From positions 1 to 64,000 of the forward strand of contig CAJTHM010000012.1 in NCBI GenBank assembly GCA_910576125.1: a stretch of 64,000 nucleotides of DNA, written 5' to 3'. Shown piece after piece: positions 9,199-16,896 of this stretch. The stretch's first letter is position 1. Every line of letters begins with the position of its first letter. The notes under the pieces are model-generated. The model saw nothing but the letters and a program-made list of their open reading frames with translations, was not told the DNA's origin and searched no databases. The position numbers and the translations under genes were made by a program. This DNA comes from Lachnospiraceae bacterium. Its GTDB lineage: Bacteria; Bacillota; Clostridia; Lachnospirales; Lachnospiraceae.

Positions 9199-9375
9199 TT
9201 ACACTGTGTTCGTCTGGGAAGTAATCTTCTGAAAAAGAGTATTGATTATCTGGGTAATCTGACTTTTAAATATAATCACCAGTCCCACGAGCACTACAAT
9301 AATCAGAATAATCTCCACTGTTCCCATTCCGTCCTCTTCCCGTATAAATTCCTTCATTCCCTTTACCTGCTTCAT
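9199..9375 (-). CDS. Flp-type major pilin
   Basis: 58 residues: a charged leader to about residue 17 (EEDGMG), then TVEIILIIVVLVGLVIIF, the single hydrophobic helix of type IVb pilins with the conserved glutamate, and a short polar tail. It should be the major structural subunit after cleavage at the glycine. ATG 9375 follows AGAGG with 5-base spacing; a start 11 codons upstream lacks a ribosome site. It lies directly downstream of the TadC-like gene. Confidence 0.85.
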   Translation of the reverse strand: MKQVKGMKEFIREEDGMGTVEIILIIVVLVGLVIIFKSQITQIINTLFQKITSQTNTV

Positions 9376-9417
9376 TTCTTCCTCTCTTTCTGCCATACCC
9401 ATGGCCAAAAATTTAAA

Positions 9418-10863
9418 CTACATATTTGAAAAGGCAGGAATCATGATGATTACCATTACCACAGCCAGCATCAGCATCATCGGCACCAGAAGCTTCGTCC
9501 CTGCCTCCTCCCCCATTTTTCTGCTCTCCTGCAGCCTCTCCTGCGCGGCTTTCTCCGCTTCATCCCGCAGCCTCTCCAGCAGCGTGCTGCTGCCCCGCTT
9601 CAGATTCTGCGCCAGAAGCGCGCTCAACCGGATATATTCCTGCAGACCGGCCCTCTTTCCCAGATGTTCATAGCACAGCCCCTCGGAAATCCCCGAGTGC
9701 AGTTCCCGACAGGTATACAATATTTCTTCATAGGCAGGCGATGACCTGCCTCCCTCTGAGCGCTTCGCTTCATAATCCCCGGCAATTTTCTGAAAGGCTC
9801 CCCGGATTGTCATGCCCGCTCCCACGAACAATACCAGTTTATGGACTATCTCCGGATATTCCCGGCGCAGAATCTTCCTCCGCTTCTCCAGCTGCCCGTG
9901 AAGGTCTCTGTCCAGGAACAGGAATGCCGCAACCGCTGTCACTAAGGCAACCGCCCACAAAATCAGGCTGTTATCCTCTACCACCTGCCTCCAGCGGATT
10001 CTCTCACCCCGCCACTCTGAGGGAAGCTGCCATTCGTCCTGATTCAAACTTCCGTTCTGAGATTCCCGCAATGCCTCCCGCAGCTCCATATGCAGCAAAT
10101 CCTCCTCCGCCAGCGGCGGCGGCTTTAATATCACTGCCAGCTCCCCGTTTCTTTCCCATGCCCCATAGGTCAGCCGGAAGCAAAACGTCACCTCTGTCTC
10201 TTCCTCCAGGGAAAATATCTGTCCCGAATCGCTGATCCGGCCCGGATTATCGCTTTCCCACTCTATGGACATCGGAAAATCGTCATATTTTTCTCTCAGG
10301 TTTAAGTCATAACTTACATTCTGCAGACTATCATTGGAACCCAATACATATTCCGGCAGTTTTTCTATCAAATCTTCAAACAGCCTTTCCGCCTCTTCCT
10401 TAGTCAGACGCTTTGGCTCCACCTCCACCTGAAACCCCATCTGCTGCTGTCCGTAATCTGTCTCAACGTCGATTTCCTGAGCCCCCTCTCTGTAGCTGCC
10501 CCTGGCCACTGTCCCATCCTCTCTGAGGACAATTTCCCCCATTGCGCTGAATTTAGCCGCTGCTCCGAATACAGTTCCCACGAACAGAATTGCCAGGCAG
10601 ATTGCCGTCTTTTTCCCATAGTACTCTGTCTTCAGGTACTCTCTCGCCTCTCCGGGATGGAGGTTTACCAAATCTCTTTCCACCTGTGTGGAAGAGAATA
10701 CACCCGGAATCCTGTTCCATAGCTTTTTGTAGAGATACAGCGCTATTTTGTAAAACGGCTTCAGGAGAGAGGCTGTATCAGGGGGTGGTACCTGCTTTCC
10801 AGCCAGCACAAACATCACCAGGAATCCTATCGCCACCACCAGTGCAATCCAGTACAAAGCCAT
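9418..10863 (-). CDS. TadC-like inner-membrane protein with inserted extracytoplasmic domain
   Basis: 481 residues. Helices lie near 3-22, 86-108, 298-318 and 450-475; residues 320-480 match the T2SSF/TadC domain (EYPEIVHKL, GMTIRGAF, LLVPMML). Unlike normal TadC of about 300 residues, roughly 180 residues are inserted between the second and third helices. The insert includes WESDNPGRISDSGQI, the signature of an atrophied bacterial Ig-like domain. AGGAGG is only 2 bases from ATG 10863 but 8 from a TTG three codons in, which may be the real start. It follows the TadB gene by 6 bases. Confidence 0.8.
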   Translation of the reverse strand: MALYWIALVVAIGFLVMFVLAGKQVPPPDTASLLKPFYKIALYLYKKLWNRIPGVFSSTQVERDLVNLHPGEAREYLKTEYYGKKTAICLAILFVGTVFGAAAKFSAMGEIVLREDGTVARGSYREGAQEIDVETDYGQQQMGFQVEVEPKRLTKEEAERLFEDLIEKLPEYVLGSNDSLQNVSYDLNLREKYDDFPMSIEWESDNPGRISDSGQIFSLEEETEVTFCFRLTYGAWERNGELAVILKPPPLAEEDLLHMELREALRESQNGSLNQDEWQLPSEWRGERIRWRQVVEDNSLILWAVALVTAVAAFLFLDRDLHGQLEKRRKILRREYPEIVHKLVLFVGAGMTIRGAFQKIAGDYEAKRSEGGRSSPAYEEILYTCRELHSGISEGLCYEHLGKRAGLQEYIRLSALLAQNLKRGSSTLLERLRDEAEKAAQERLQESRKMGEEAGTKLLVPMMLMLAVVMVIIMIPAFSNM

Positions 10864-10869
10864 CACCTC

Positions 10870-11640
10870 CTATGCCATCTCCGCCATAATCCCTTTCATG
10901 ACGTGTTCCCCCAGAAAGTAAGCCCCCAGGTACAGCCCCAGGCAGCCAGTCATCACAGCGATGCCCAGGAAATTATGATACAGAGAATCGAAATACCCCG
11001 GATTTCCCATGTCAATATAGAGCAGTATCCCAAAAGGCATAACTTTCATAATCGTCAGTTCCATCTTTTTGCCCCCTAAAAGCATCTGTATCTCCTGGCG
11101 CAGCTCAATCTGCCTGCCTATCTGGTTAGCCGAATTTCTGATGATTTCCGCCATGTTGCCGCCGTTTCTCTTCGCAAGAGCAAAAATCTGCGCAAACTGG
11201 GCGACCTCCCCGCAGCCGCTCCGCCTTGCCATATCCGCTAAAAGTCCCTCCAGAGAAATATTGATATCCAGCCCTCTCTTGATGAGCTTCAGTTCCTGAC
11301 AGATGGGAGCCTCTTCCCCATACATCAAAGCCATGTCCTGCCTGCACTCCAGAAAGGCATTCTCCACAGAATAGCCCGACTGCAAGGAAACCGCCACCGC
11401 CAGAATACACTCTCTGAACTGGCCTGCCAGTTCCTCTCTGGCCTTTTCAAGCTTCTGCCTCTTAATCATCCCAAAAGCTGATACTCCAACCGCGGAAAGC
11501 GGAATCAGAGCAAAGAAACTGCGGTAGAAAAAGTAGGCAAAAATCCCTGTCACACCTATACAGAGGAAAATCGTCCGGATTCTTTCCCCTTTCTTCCAGC
11601 TATATTTATGGTAATCCTGCTGCTTTAAGCTTTTCTTCAT
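10870..11640 (-). CDS. TadB-like type II secretion F-domain protein
   Basis: 256 residues with hydrophobic stretches near 22-55 and at the C-terminus (195-245). The central T2SSF block contains AVSLQSGYSVENAF and FALAKRNGGNMAEII, typical of TadB platform proteins. With TadC it forms the inner-membrane platform for pilin extrusion. ATG 11640 follows AAAGGGGGAC. Its start overlaps the last 35 bases of the CpaF gene in another frame, implying translational coupling. Confidence 0.88.
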   Translation of the reverse strand: MKKSLKQQDYHKYSWKKGERIRTIFLCIGVTGIFAYFFYRSFFALIPLSAVGVSAFGMIKRQKLEKAREELAGQFRECILAVAVSLQSGYSVENAFLECRQDMALMYGEEAPICQELKLIKRGLDINISLEGLLADMARRSGCGEVAQFAQIFALAKRNGGNMAEIIRNSANQIGRQIELRQEIQMLLGGKKMELTIMKVMPFGILLYIDMGNPGYFDSLYHNFLGIAVMTGCLGLYLGAYFLGEHVMKGIMAEMA

Positions 11641-12820
11641 GGAGCAGTCCCCCTTTCCTGCAAAGATTTCCCACCACATGGCCTGCCTCGTCCTCTCCCG
11701 TTTCCTCAAAGAGGAACAGGGGATTCATCCTGATTTCATTCTGTTCGCAGCAGGCCACCTCCGTTATCTCCAGCACTTTTCTTGACTTGTCCCGCAGTCT
11801 GCCCAAGTGGACAATGACATCCAGGCCGGACGCTATCTGCTGCCGGATGGCTGCCAGCGGCAGTTCCATTCCCATAAGTACCATGTTCTCCAGCCGTGCC
11901 AGCATATCTTTCGCGCTGTTGGCGTGGCCGGTGGACATGCTTCCGTCATGGCCTGTATTCAGGCATTGGAGCATATCAAAAGCCTCTGCCCCGCGCACCT
12001 CGCCCACCACAATCCTGTCCGGCCTCATGCGAAGGGATGACTTGATCAAATCCCTGATCGTGATTTCATTACAGCCCTCTACATTGCTGTTCCTGGTCTC
12101 AAGGCGCACCAGATTGGGAAGTCCCTGGAGCTGCAGTTCCGCGCTGTCTTCAATTGTGATGACCCGTTCCTCCGAGGGGATGAAATGTGACAAAACATTC
12201 AGGAAAGTAGTCTTGCCGCTTCCTGTTCCGCCGCTTATGAAAATGTTGTACTTGGCTTTTACCAGCTTTTCCAGAAAAGCCGCGGCCTCCCATGATATAG
12301 AATTGCTCTGAATCAGCTGGTCCATCGTGATAGGCTTCTCGGGAAAACGTCTGATTGTGACAATCGGGCCGTTCAGCGCTATCGGATTCATGACGATGTT
12401 GACCCTGGCGCCGTCAGCAAGTCTTGCGTCCACAATCGGGGACGCCTCGTTGACGACTCGGTTGCATCCCGCCACAATCTGCTGTATCACATCCTGCAGC
12501 TTCTCTGTGGATTCAAAGCTGATATCCAGCTCCCTCAGCTTTCCGTTCTGCTCCACGAAGATATGGTCTTTTCCGTTGATCATAATCTCCGTGACCGAGC
12601 TGTCCTCCACGAATATCTGCAGGATATCCAGCCTGCGCAGGGAGTCGAAAAGCTCCTGTTTCAGCCGCCTGCGCACTTCCACCGGATATACCGTCATGCC
12701 CCGCTCCAGAATGATTTCATCTATGGTATCCTCCACCTCCGCGTCTGTGAAATCTTTCACAAAGTCCATCCGCTCCTGGACTCTGCCACGCAGCTCCTTT
12801 TTCAGTTCCGTGTATTCCAT
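11606..12820 (-). CDS. cpaF: CpaF/TadA-family pilus assembly ATPase
   Basis: 404 residues of the VirB11-like secretion ATPase family. Walker A GGTGSGKTTFLN is near residue 195, the Asp box ITIEDSAELQ near 220, RPDRIVVGEVRGAEA (Walker B region) near 260 and the His box TGHDGSMSTGHAN near 285. It powers pilin extrusion from the cytoplasmic side. The ATG abuts the upstream TGA, so translation is probably coupled. The last 35 bases overlap the TadB gene. Confidence 0.95.
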   Translation of the reverse strand: MEYTELKKELRGRVQERMDFVKDFTDAEVEDTIDEIILERGMTVYPVEVRRRLKQELFDSLRRLDILQIFVEDSSVTEIMINGKDHIFVEQNGKLRELDISFESTEKLQDVIQQIVAGCNRVVNEASPIVDARLADGARVNIVMNPIALNGPIVTIRRFPEKPITMDQLIQSNSISWEAAAFLEKLVKAKYNIFISGGTGSGKTTFLNVLSHFIPSEERVITIEDSAELQLQGLPNLVRLETRNSNVEGCNEITIRDLIKSSLRMRPDRIVVGEVRGAEAFDMLQCLNTGHDGSMSTGHANSAKDMLARLENMVLMGMELPLAAIRQQIASGLDVIVHLGRLRDKSRKVLEITEVACCEQNEIRMNPLFLFEETGEDEAGHVVGNLCRKGGLLHEEKLKAAGLP

Positions 12821-13837
12821 TCACTCCTCTCCTCCCTCCTCCAGACTCTTCAGAAGCCCTTTCACCAAATCGGCCAGATTTCCTTTCGTCAGCTGCTCCA
12901 GCTCCTCCGGCAGTTTCTGGATATGGGAGAGGGACAGCCTCTTTGTCTTCCCCAGCACATCGCCGTATTCATACAGCGCCAGCACCTGCTCATACTGGAG
13001 CAGTTTCCCCCTGGCAATCCTGTCCTCTCTTGTCAGTGTGTAGACATGTCTGCACATCCGCAGGATTTCAAACAGTCCCTGCATGCTCTCGCTTAAGTCC
13101 AGCACCACATACTCGTATTCTTCCAGTTCCTCTATTTTTTCCAACAGCCCCAGCCATTCCTGCGCCGTGACCGTAATCAGATTCTGGCCTGATTTCATCG
13201 GCGGCACATAGGCCAGAGCGCCCTTGTGCTTCAAAATCGACTGCAGCCTCAGCCTGAACTTGTCCTTCTGGGCATTGAGGAAATAGAGCAGATCCGCCAT
13301 GTCCAGAACCTGTATATCCGGCAGAAGCTCCGAGATTCCCGCGTAGTGCTCAAAATTCAGATAAAGCGTAGGATGCTTCTCCGCCAGCATCAGGCTCATG
13401 GTAATGGCAAAGGAGGTCTGCATGCATCTGCGCACCGGGGAGTAGTTCCCGATGAACACAGTCTTTCTGTTAGTCCGCAGGAAAGGCAGCTGGACATCCG
13501 CGATGTCCATATAGACTCCCAGCAGCTGCCGGAACACCTCCTCCGCCTCCTGATACTTGTCCACATAGGAAATATCCTCCCATTTCATGACACCGCTTTC
13601 ATTGAGGACGACCAGACATTGCGGCGAAAGAGATCTAAGCTCCTGGCAATAGGCGGACTCTGCCACCACCAGCATGTCCAGGCCTTTCTCCTCGGTTTCG
13701 AGCAAAGTATCCACGTTGGTGTAGGTATGCAGTTCCCAGGGCAGACTCTTCCTTTTTTTCAAAAATTCTGTCATCAGCTGGGCGTACTCATCCTCCGTAT
13801 CGCACAGCGCCATGACCTTACAAGCTCCCTCTCTCAA
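12821..13837 (-). CDS. CpaE-like localisation protein with degenerate P-loop
   Basis: 338 residues. The N-terminal 120 residues look like a receiver-like domain (KVMALCDTEDEYAQ), and the rest resembles the MinD/ParA-like half of CpaE. The expected deviant Walker A is not recognisable: IGNYSPVRRCMQTSF stands where KGGxGKT should be. The start is a TTG at 13837 that overlaps the upstream TGA as TTGA and follows GGGAGGTG with 6-base spacing; longer readings run through the peptidase gene. CpaE proteins position the Tad machine; this one may have lost ATPase activity. Confidence 0.75.
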   Translation of the reverse strand: MREGACKVMALCDTEDEYAQLMTEFLKKRKSLPWELHTYTNVDTLLETEEKGLDMLVVAESAYCQELRSLSPQCLVVLNESGVMKWEDISYVDKYQEAEEVFRQLLGVYMDIADVQLPFLRTNRKTVFIGNYSPVRRCMQTSFAITMSLMLAEKHPTLYLNFEHYAGISELLPDIQVLDMADLLYFLNAQKDKFRLRLQSILKHKGALAYVPPMKSGQNLITVTAQEWLGLLEKIEELEEYEYVVLDLSESMQGLFEILRMCRHVYTLTREDRIARGKLLQYEQVLALYEYGDVLGKTKRLSLSHIQKLPEELEQLTKGNLADLVKGLLKSLEEGGEE

Positions 13838-14259
13838 TAGACACCTCCCAGAAACAGCAGAACGCTGACAAGCACAGGTCCCGACAGGCAGACGCCTCTG
13901 CCCCGCCGCTCTCCGCCCTTTTTCCAAAATTTTACCAGTGAAATCATTGCTGCAACCAGCAAAGAACAAAACAAGAATGCCAGAATCTTTTCCGCAGGCA
14001 GATAGCCCGCCGTCACGCCAAGGAGCTTCACATCTCCTGCTCCAAGGCCGCCAATCTTAAAAAAAGGATACAGAATCGCCACCACGAGCACCGCCTGGCC
14101 CAAGTACCAAAATTCGCCCGGTGCTCCCTCGTTCCAGAGACGCCACCCCACGCCAGCGATTGCCATCCATATAATCAGATAGTTCGGTATCCTCTTCTCC
14201 CTGTAGTCATAATTACAGGCTGCCACTAAAAAAGCACCTAATGCCGCCAAGCCCATCAT
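13834..14259 (-). CDS. A24-type prepilin peptidase, first gene of the Tad-like operon
   Basis: 141 residues with five or so hydrophobic segments. Catalytic aspartate blocks are NYDYREKRIPN (near residue 17) and GLGAGDVKLL (near 72), as in CpaA/TadV. It should process the Flp pilin and pseudopilins. Two ATG codons stand in tandem (14259, 14256) behind AGGAAAGGG. It is the promoter-proximal gene and overlaps the CpaE-like gene by four bases. Confidence 0.9.
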   Translation of the reverse strand: MMGLAALGAFLVAACNYDYREKRIPNYLIIWMAIAGVGWRLWNEGAPGEFWYLGQAVLVVAILYPFFKIGGLGAGDVKLLGVTAGYLPAEKILAFLFCSLLVAAMISLVKFWKKGGERRGRGVCLSGPVLVSVLLFLGGVY

Positions 14260-14360
14260 CCCTTTCCTGTCTAATACCTGGTTGCCGAGGCGAAATGTGC
14301 CTCCGGGATTATCTGAATCGTAGAATTCATTTGAAATACCTGATTTGAAATGATGGTTGA

Positions 14361-14389
14361 ATTATACCCCCTCTGTCCTCCGATTTCAA
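14361..14389 (-). promoter_or_regulatory. Promoter of the Tad-like pilus operon
   Basis: Reverse strand TTGAAA (14384-14389), 17-base spacer, TATAAT (14361-14366), about 100 bases ahead of the first pilus gene. No other comparable promoter was noticed down to the FHA gene, so about 10 kb and eleven genes may depend on it. Confidence 0.75.
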
Positions 14390-14425
14390 GAGGCCTGGCG
14401 AAAAAAGTCGAATTTTGTAAAATTG

Positions 14426-14620
14426 TCACAAAATTTTATAAATCCTGATTCCGTAAAGCGCCAGAAGCCCCGGAAATCCCAGGATTCCGGATGTCAATAC
14501 CGTCGCTGCATTGATGCCCACCCCCAGGGTTATCCCCATATTGTCCAGGACAGAATTGATGAAATACATCGCTATCGTCCCCAGGATTGCTCTCATAATC
14601 AGATTCAGAATTTTTTCCAT
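14426..14620 (-). CDS. BofA-family protein (pro-sigma-K processing inhibitor type)
   Basis: 64 residues, two hydrophobic segments: LIMRAILGTIAMYFIN and GILGFPGLLALYGIRIY, with GINAATVLTSGILG between them, the conserved core of BofA. In spore formers BofA restrains the SpoIVFB protease in the forespore outer membrane; whether this organism sporulates cannot be read here. ATG 14620 follows GGAG with 8-base spacing. It usually sits just after a DUF2508 gene on the same strand; here that gene is divergent. Confidence 0.8.
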   Translation of the reverse strand: MEKILNLIMRAILGTIAMYFINSVLDNMGITLGVGINAATVLTSGILGFPGLLALYGIRIYKIL

Positions 14621-14824
14621 GATATCATCTCCATTGCCTGCCCATGACAGTGCCTCAGCCGTCATGAACCCTTTGGAATATAAATATGTGTCTATTCTGT
14701 TTTTATATGCGAATTTCATATTTTTTTCCAGAATTGGAATAATCTGCATGGAAAAGACCTATACTTTTACCATGACACCACCGCTTCTGCATCAACCTAA
14801 AATCCCGCGGAAAGGAAAACTGCC

Positions 14825-15121
14825 ATGAAAATGTATTTTAACCAGAAAATAGAAACAGACAATATGACAGAGGAAGATTATACCCCTGTCACACTGAAAG
14901 ATTCCATAGAAAAAACCCGCCGGGCCCTGAATGACGCTTACGCGGGTTTTGACAACGCTGTAGATGTGGATATGATCGACAGCTATATTTACGAAATCAA
15001 CTCTCTTCAAAAAAGATACAAGCATCTGACGGACCTGGCCGCCCTGGAGACAGCACCGGAAGAAGATATGCTATACAAGCATTCCCCGGTTCGTGCCCTG
15101 ATCAGCCATGTTCTCAGTTAA
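14825..15121 (+). CDS. DUF2508 (YaaL-like) family protein
   Basis: 98 residues, charged and helical, without membrane segments: the DUF2508/YaaL type commonly found between recR and bofA in Firmicutes. Function unknown. The start follows AAAGGAAAACTGCC. It is the only plus-strand gene in this part, divergent from bofA, and its last 51 bases overlap the 3' end of fliS on the other strand. recR is not next to it. Confidence 0.75.
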   Translation: MKMYFNQKIETDNMTEEDYTPVTLKDSIEKTRRALNDAYAGFDNAVDVDMIDSYIYEINSLQKRYKHLTDLAALETAPEEDMLYKHSPVRALISHVLS

Positions 15122-15562
15122 GGTATTTCTTCCGTAGGTCAGTCCGGCATAGACTGTCTGGGAATTGCGCATCACCGGGCCATCGCTGTTCAACTCCGCG
15201 AGCTGCCTGTAAGAGTCGCGCAATGGCTTTATGACTTTCCTTACCTCATCCAGAATCCCGTCGTCCCGGCGCTGTTCGCCCAGGGCCAGCCGCCTGATGC
15301 AGAACAGATACAGCTGCATCAGCGCCGGCGCCGGCTCGTATTGCATATGCAGGGAGCCAATCAGCTCATTGAGACAGCCTCTCGCTTTCCTGACGGCTTC
15401 CCGGAAACCGTCAGGCTCCCCTTTCGTTTCCTTATCCTCCGCCAGCGCCTCTGCCGCGTCCTCCAGATAGCAGAGCAGCATCTCGTACAGGATCACCACC
15501 AGCTGGGTGGAATTCGCCTGCGTAATTCTAAGCGTAAACTGCTGTTTGTCTTCTTTTTTCAT
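15071..15562 (-). CDS. fliS: Flagellar export chaperone FliS
   Basis: 163 residues; helical, with the FliS pattern QANSTQLVVILYEMLL near residue 15-30 and YGRN-type late helices. FliS binds the flagellin C-terminus and prevents premature assembly. It starts 17 bases after the flagellin stop, the usual adjacency for the pair, behind AAGG. The C-terminal tail from about residue 140 is longer than usual and overlaps DUF2508 convergently. Confidence 0.8.
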   Translation of the reverse strand: MKKEDKQQFTLRITQANSTQLVVILYEMLLCYLEDAAEALAEDKETKGEPDGFREAVRKARGCLNELIGSLHMQYEPAPALMQLYLFCIRRLALGEQRRDDGILDEVRKVIKPLRDSYRQLAELNSDGPVMRNSQTVYAGLTYGRNTLTENMADQGTNRGMLV

Positions 15563-15579
15563 ACTTGACCAGCCTTATT

Positions 15580-16785
15580 TTATTGCAGCAGCTGCAGCAC
15601 CTGGGAAGGCCGCTCATTGGCCTGTGCCAGCATGGAAGTAGCCGCCTGTGTCATCACCTGCGCGGTAGTATAGTTCGTCATCTCCTCGGCCATGTCCACA
15701 TCCATGATGCGGGAGTATGCCGACGTCATGTTCTCTGAGGTGATATCGAGGGTGTTGATAGTGGACTCCAGCCGGTTCTGGTAAGCGCCCAGCTGACCGC
15801 GGACACTTGAGATGAACTGGATGGCTCCCCCAACGCGGTCGATGGCTTCCGTTGCCGCATCTTCTGTACTTACATCCAGAGTCCAGACTTCCCCGCCATT
15901 CTCGTCCTTCACTTTTAACGTCTCCAGCCCCATCTCACGCAGGGAGATCTGGGGAATATTGATTTCCAGAACCTGCCCCTGGTTAGCGCCGACCTGCAGC
16001 CTCATGGCTCCTATTCCCTCGGCGTTAATGGTAAGATTATTGAGTGCAAAAGGCTGGTTATTCTCCAAATCACATCTTGTCAAATCCAGCGTCATTTCAA
16101 ACCCATTGCTGGCTTTAATCGTCAAAAGGTCATCCTTTATGCTGGCCGTGGATCCATAAGGGAAGCCGCCATCTTCCAGAACCTTTGACATTGTAGATGT
16201 GCTTCCGGCAGGCACATCTACCTTGTATTCCCCTGTGAGACTATCCTTGCTGATTTCCAGGCCATTTATTTCATAAGGCTTCACAGCCACCTCCGAAGAA
16301 TAAGATACCACTTTGATATCAATATTGGCAGGATTGACGGTGGAATCAATATATCCCCTAAAAGAGAACTCCCCGTTCAGCAGCCTCTGCCCATTGAACT
16401 CCGTAGCCTCCGCCACCCGGTTGATTTCCTCGGTCAGCTGTTTCACTTCGTCCTGTATGACATCTCTGTCGCTGTCGGATTCCACGCCGTTGGCCGCTTT
16501 CATGGCCAGCTCGTTCAAACGCTGCAGCATCTCGCTGATCTCCGACATGGCGCCGTCCGCCGTCTCGATGATGGAAACGCCGTCGCTGGCATTCTGGTTC
16601 GCCATTTCCAGGCCCATGAGCTGGGCGTTCATCCGCTTGGCCATGGCAAGCCCCGCGGGATTGTCCTTTGCGCTGTTAATCTTCAGACCTGAGGAAAGCC
16701 TCTGCAGGGACTTCGCCACTGCGCTGTCATTGTTTGCCAGATTGTTGTTCGTAATCATTGCGGATACATTGTAATTGATTCTCAT
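15580..16785 (-). CDS. Flagellin
   Basis: 401 residues. Conserved D0/D1 ends are clear: MRINYNVSAMITNNNL, LQRLSSGLKINSAKDNPAG at the N-terminus and SMLAQANERPSQVLQLLQ at the C-terminus. The middle (about 140-290) is the variable surface domain. The filament subunit is exported through the flagellar apparatus. ATG 16785 is the conserved start; an upstream frame extension is not homologous. The ribosome site is weak (AAAGG at 12 bases). I found no clear sigma-28 promoter in the 111 bases upstream. Confidence 0.95.
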   Translation of the reverse strand: MRINYNVSAMITNNNLANNDSAVAKSLQRLSSGLKINSAKDNPAGLAMAKRMNAQLMGLEMANQNASDGVSIIETADGAMSEISEMLQRLNELAMKAANGVESDSDRDVIQDEVKQLTEEINRVAEATEFNGQRLLNGEFSFRGYIDSTVNPANIDIKVVSYSSEVAVKPYEINGLEISKDSLTGEYKVDVPAGSTSTMSKVLEDGGFPYGSTASIKDDLLTIKASNGFEMTLDLTRCDLENNQPFALNNLTINAEGIGAMRLQVGANQGQVLEINIPQISLREMGLETLKVKDENGGEVWTLDVSTEDAATEAIDRVGGAIQFISSVRGQLGAYQNRLESTINTLDITSENMTSAYSRIMDVDMAEEMTNYTTAQVMTQAATSMLAQANERPSQVLQLLQ

Positions 16786-16896
16786 CTCTAAACCATGCCT
16801 TTCCGTCACCTGCGTATCTACATGCGCATCTCCGATGCTGCGCAGGCACAATTATTGTAAGACGCATCCATTCGTCTTTTCTGTCATCATGTGTCA

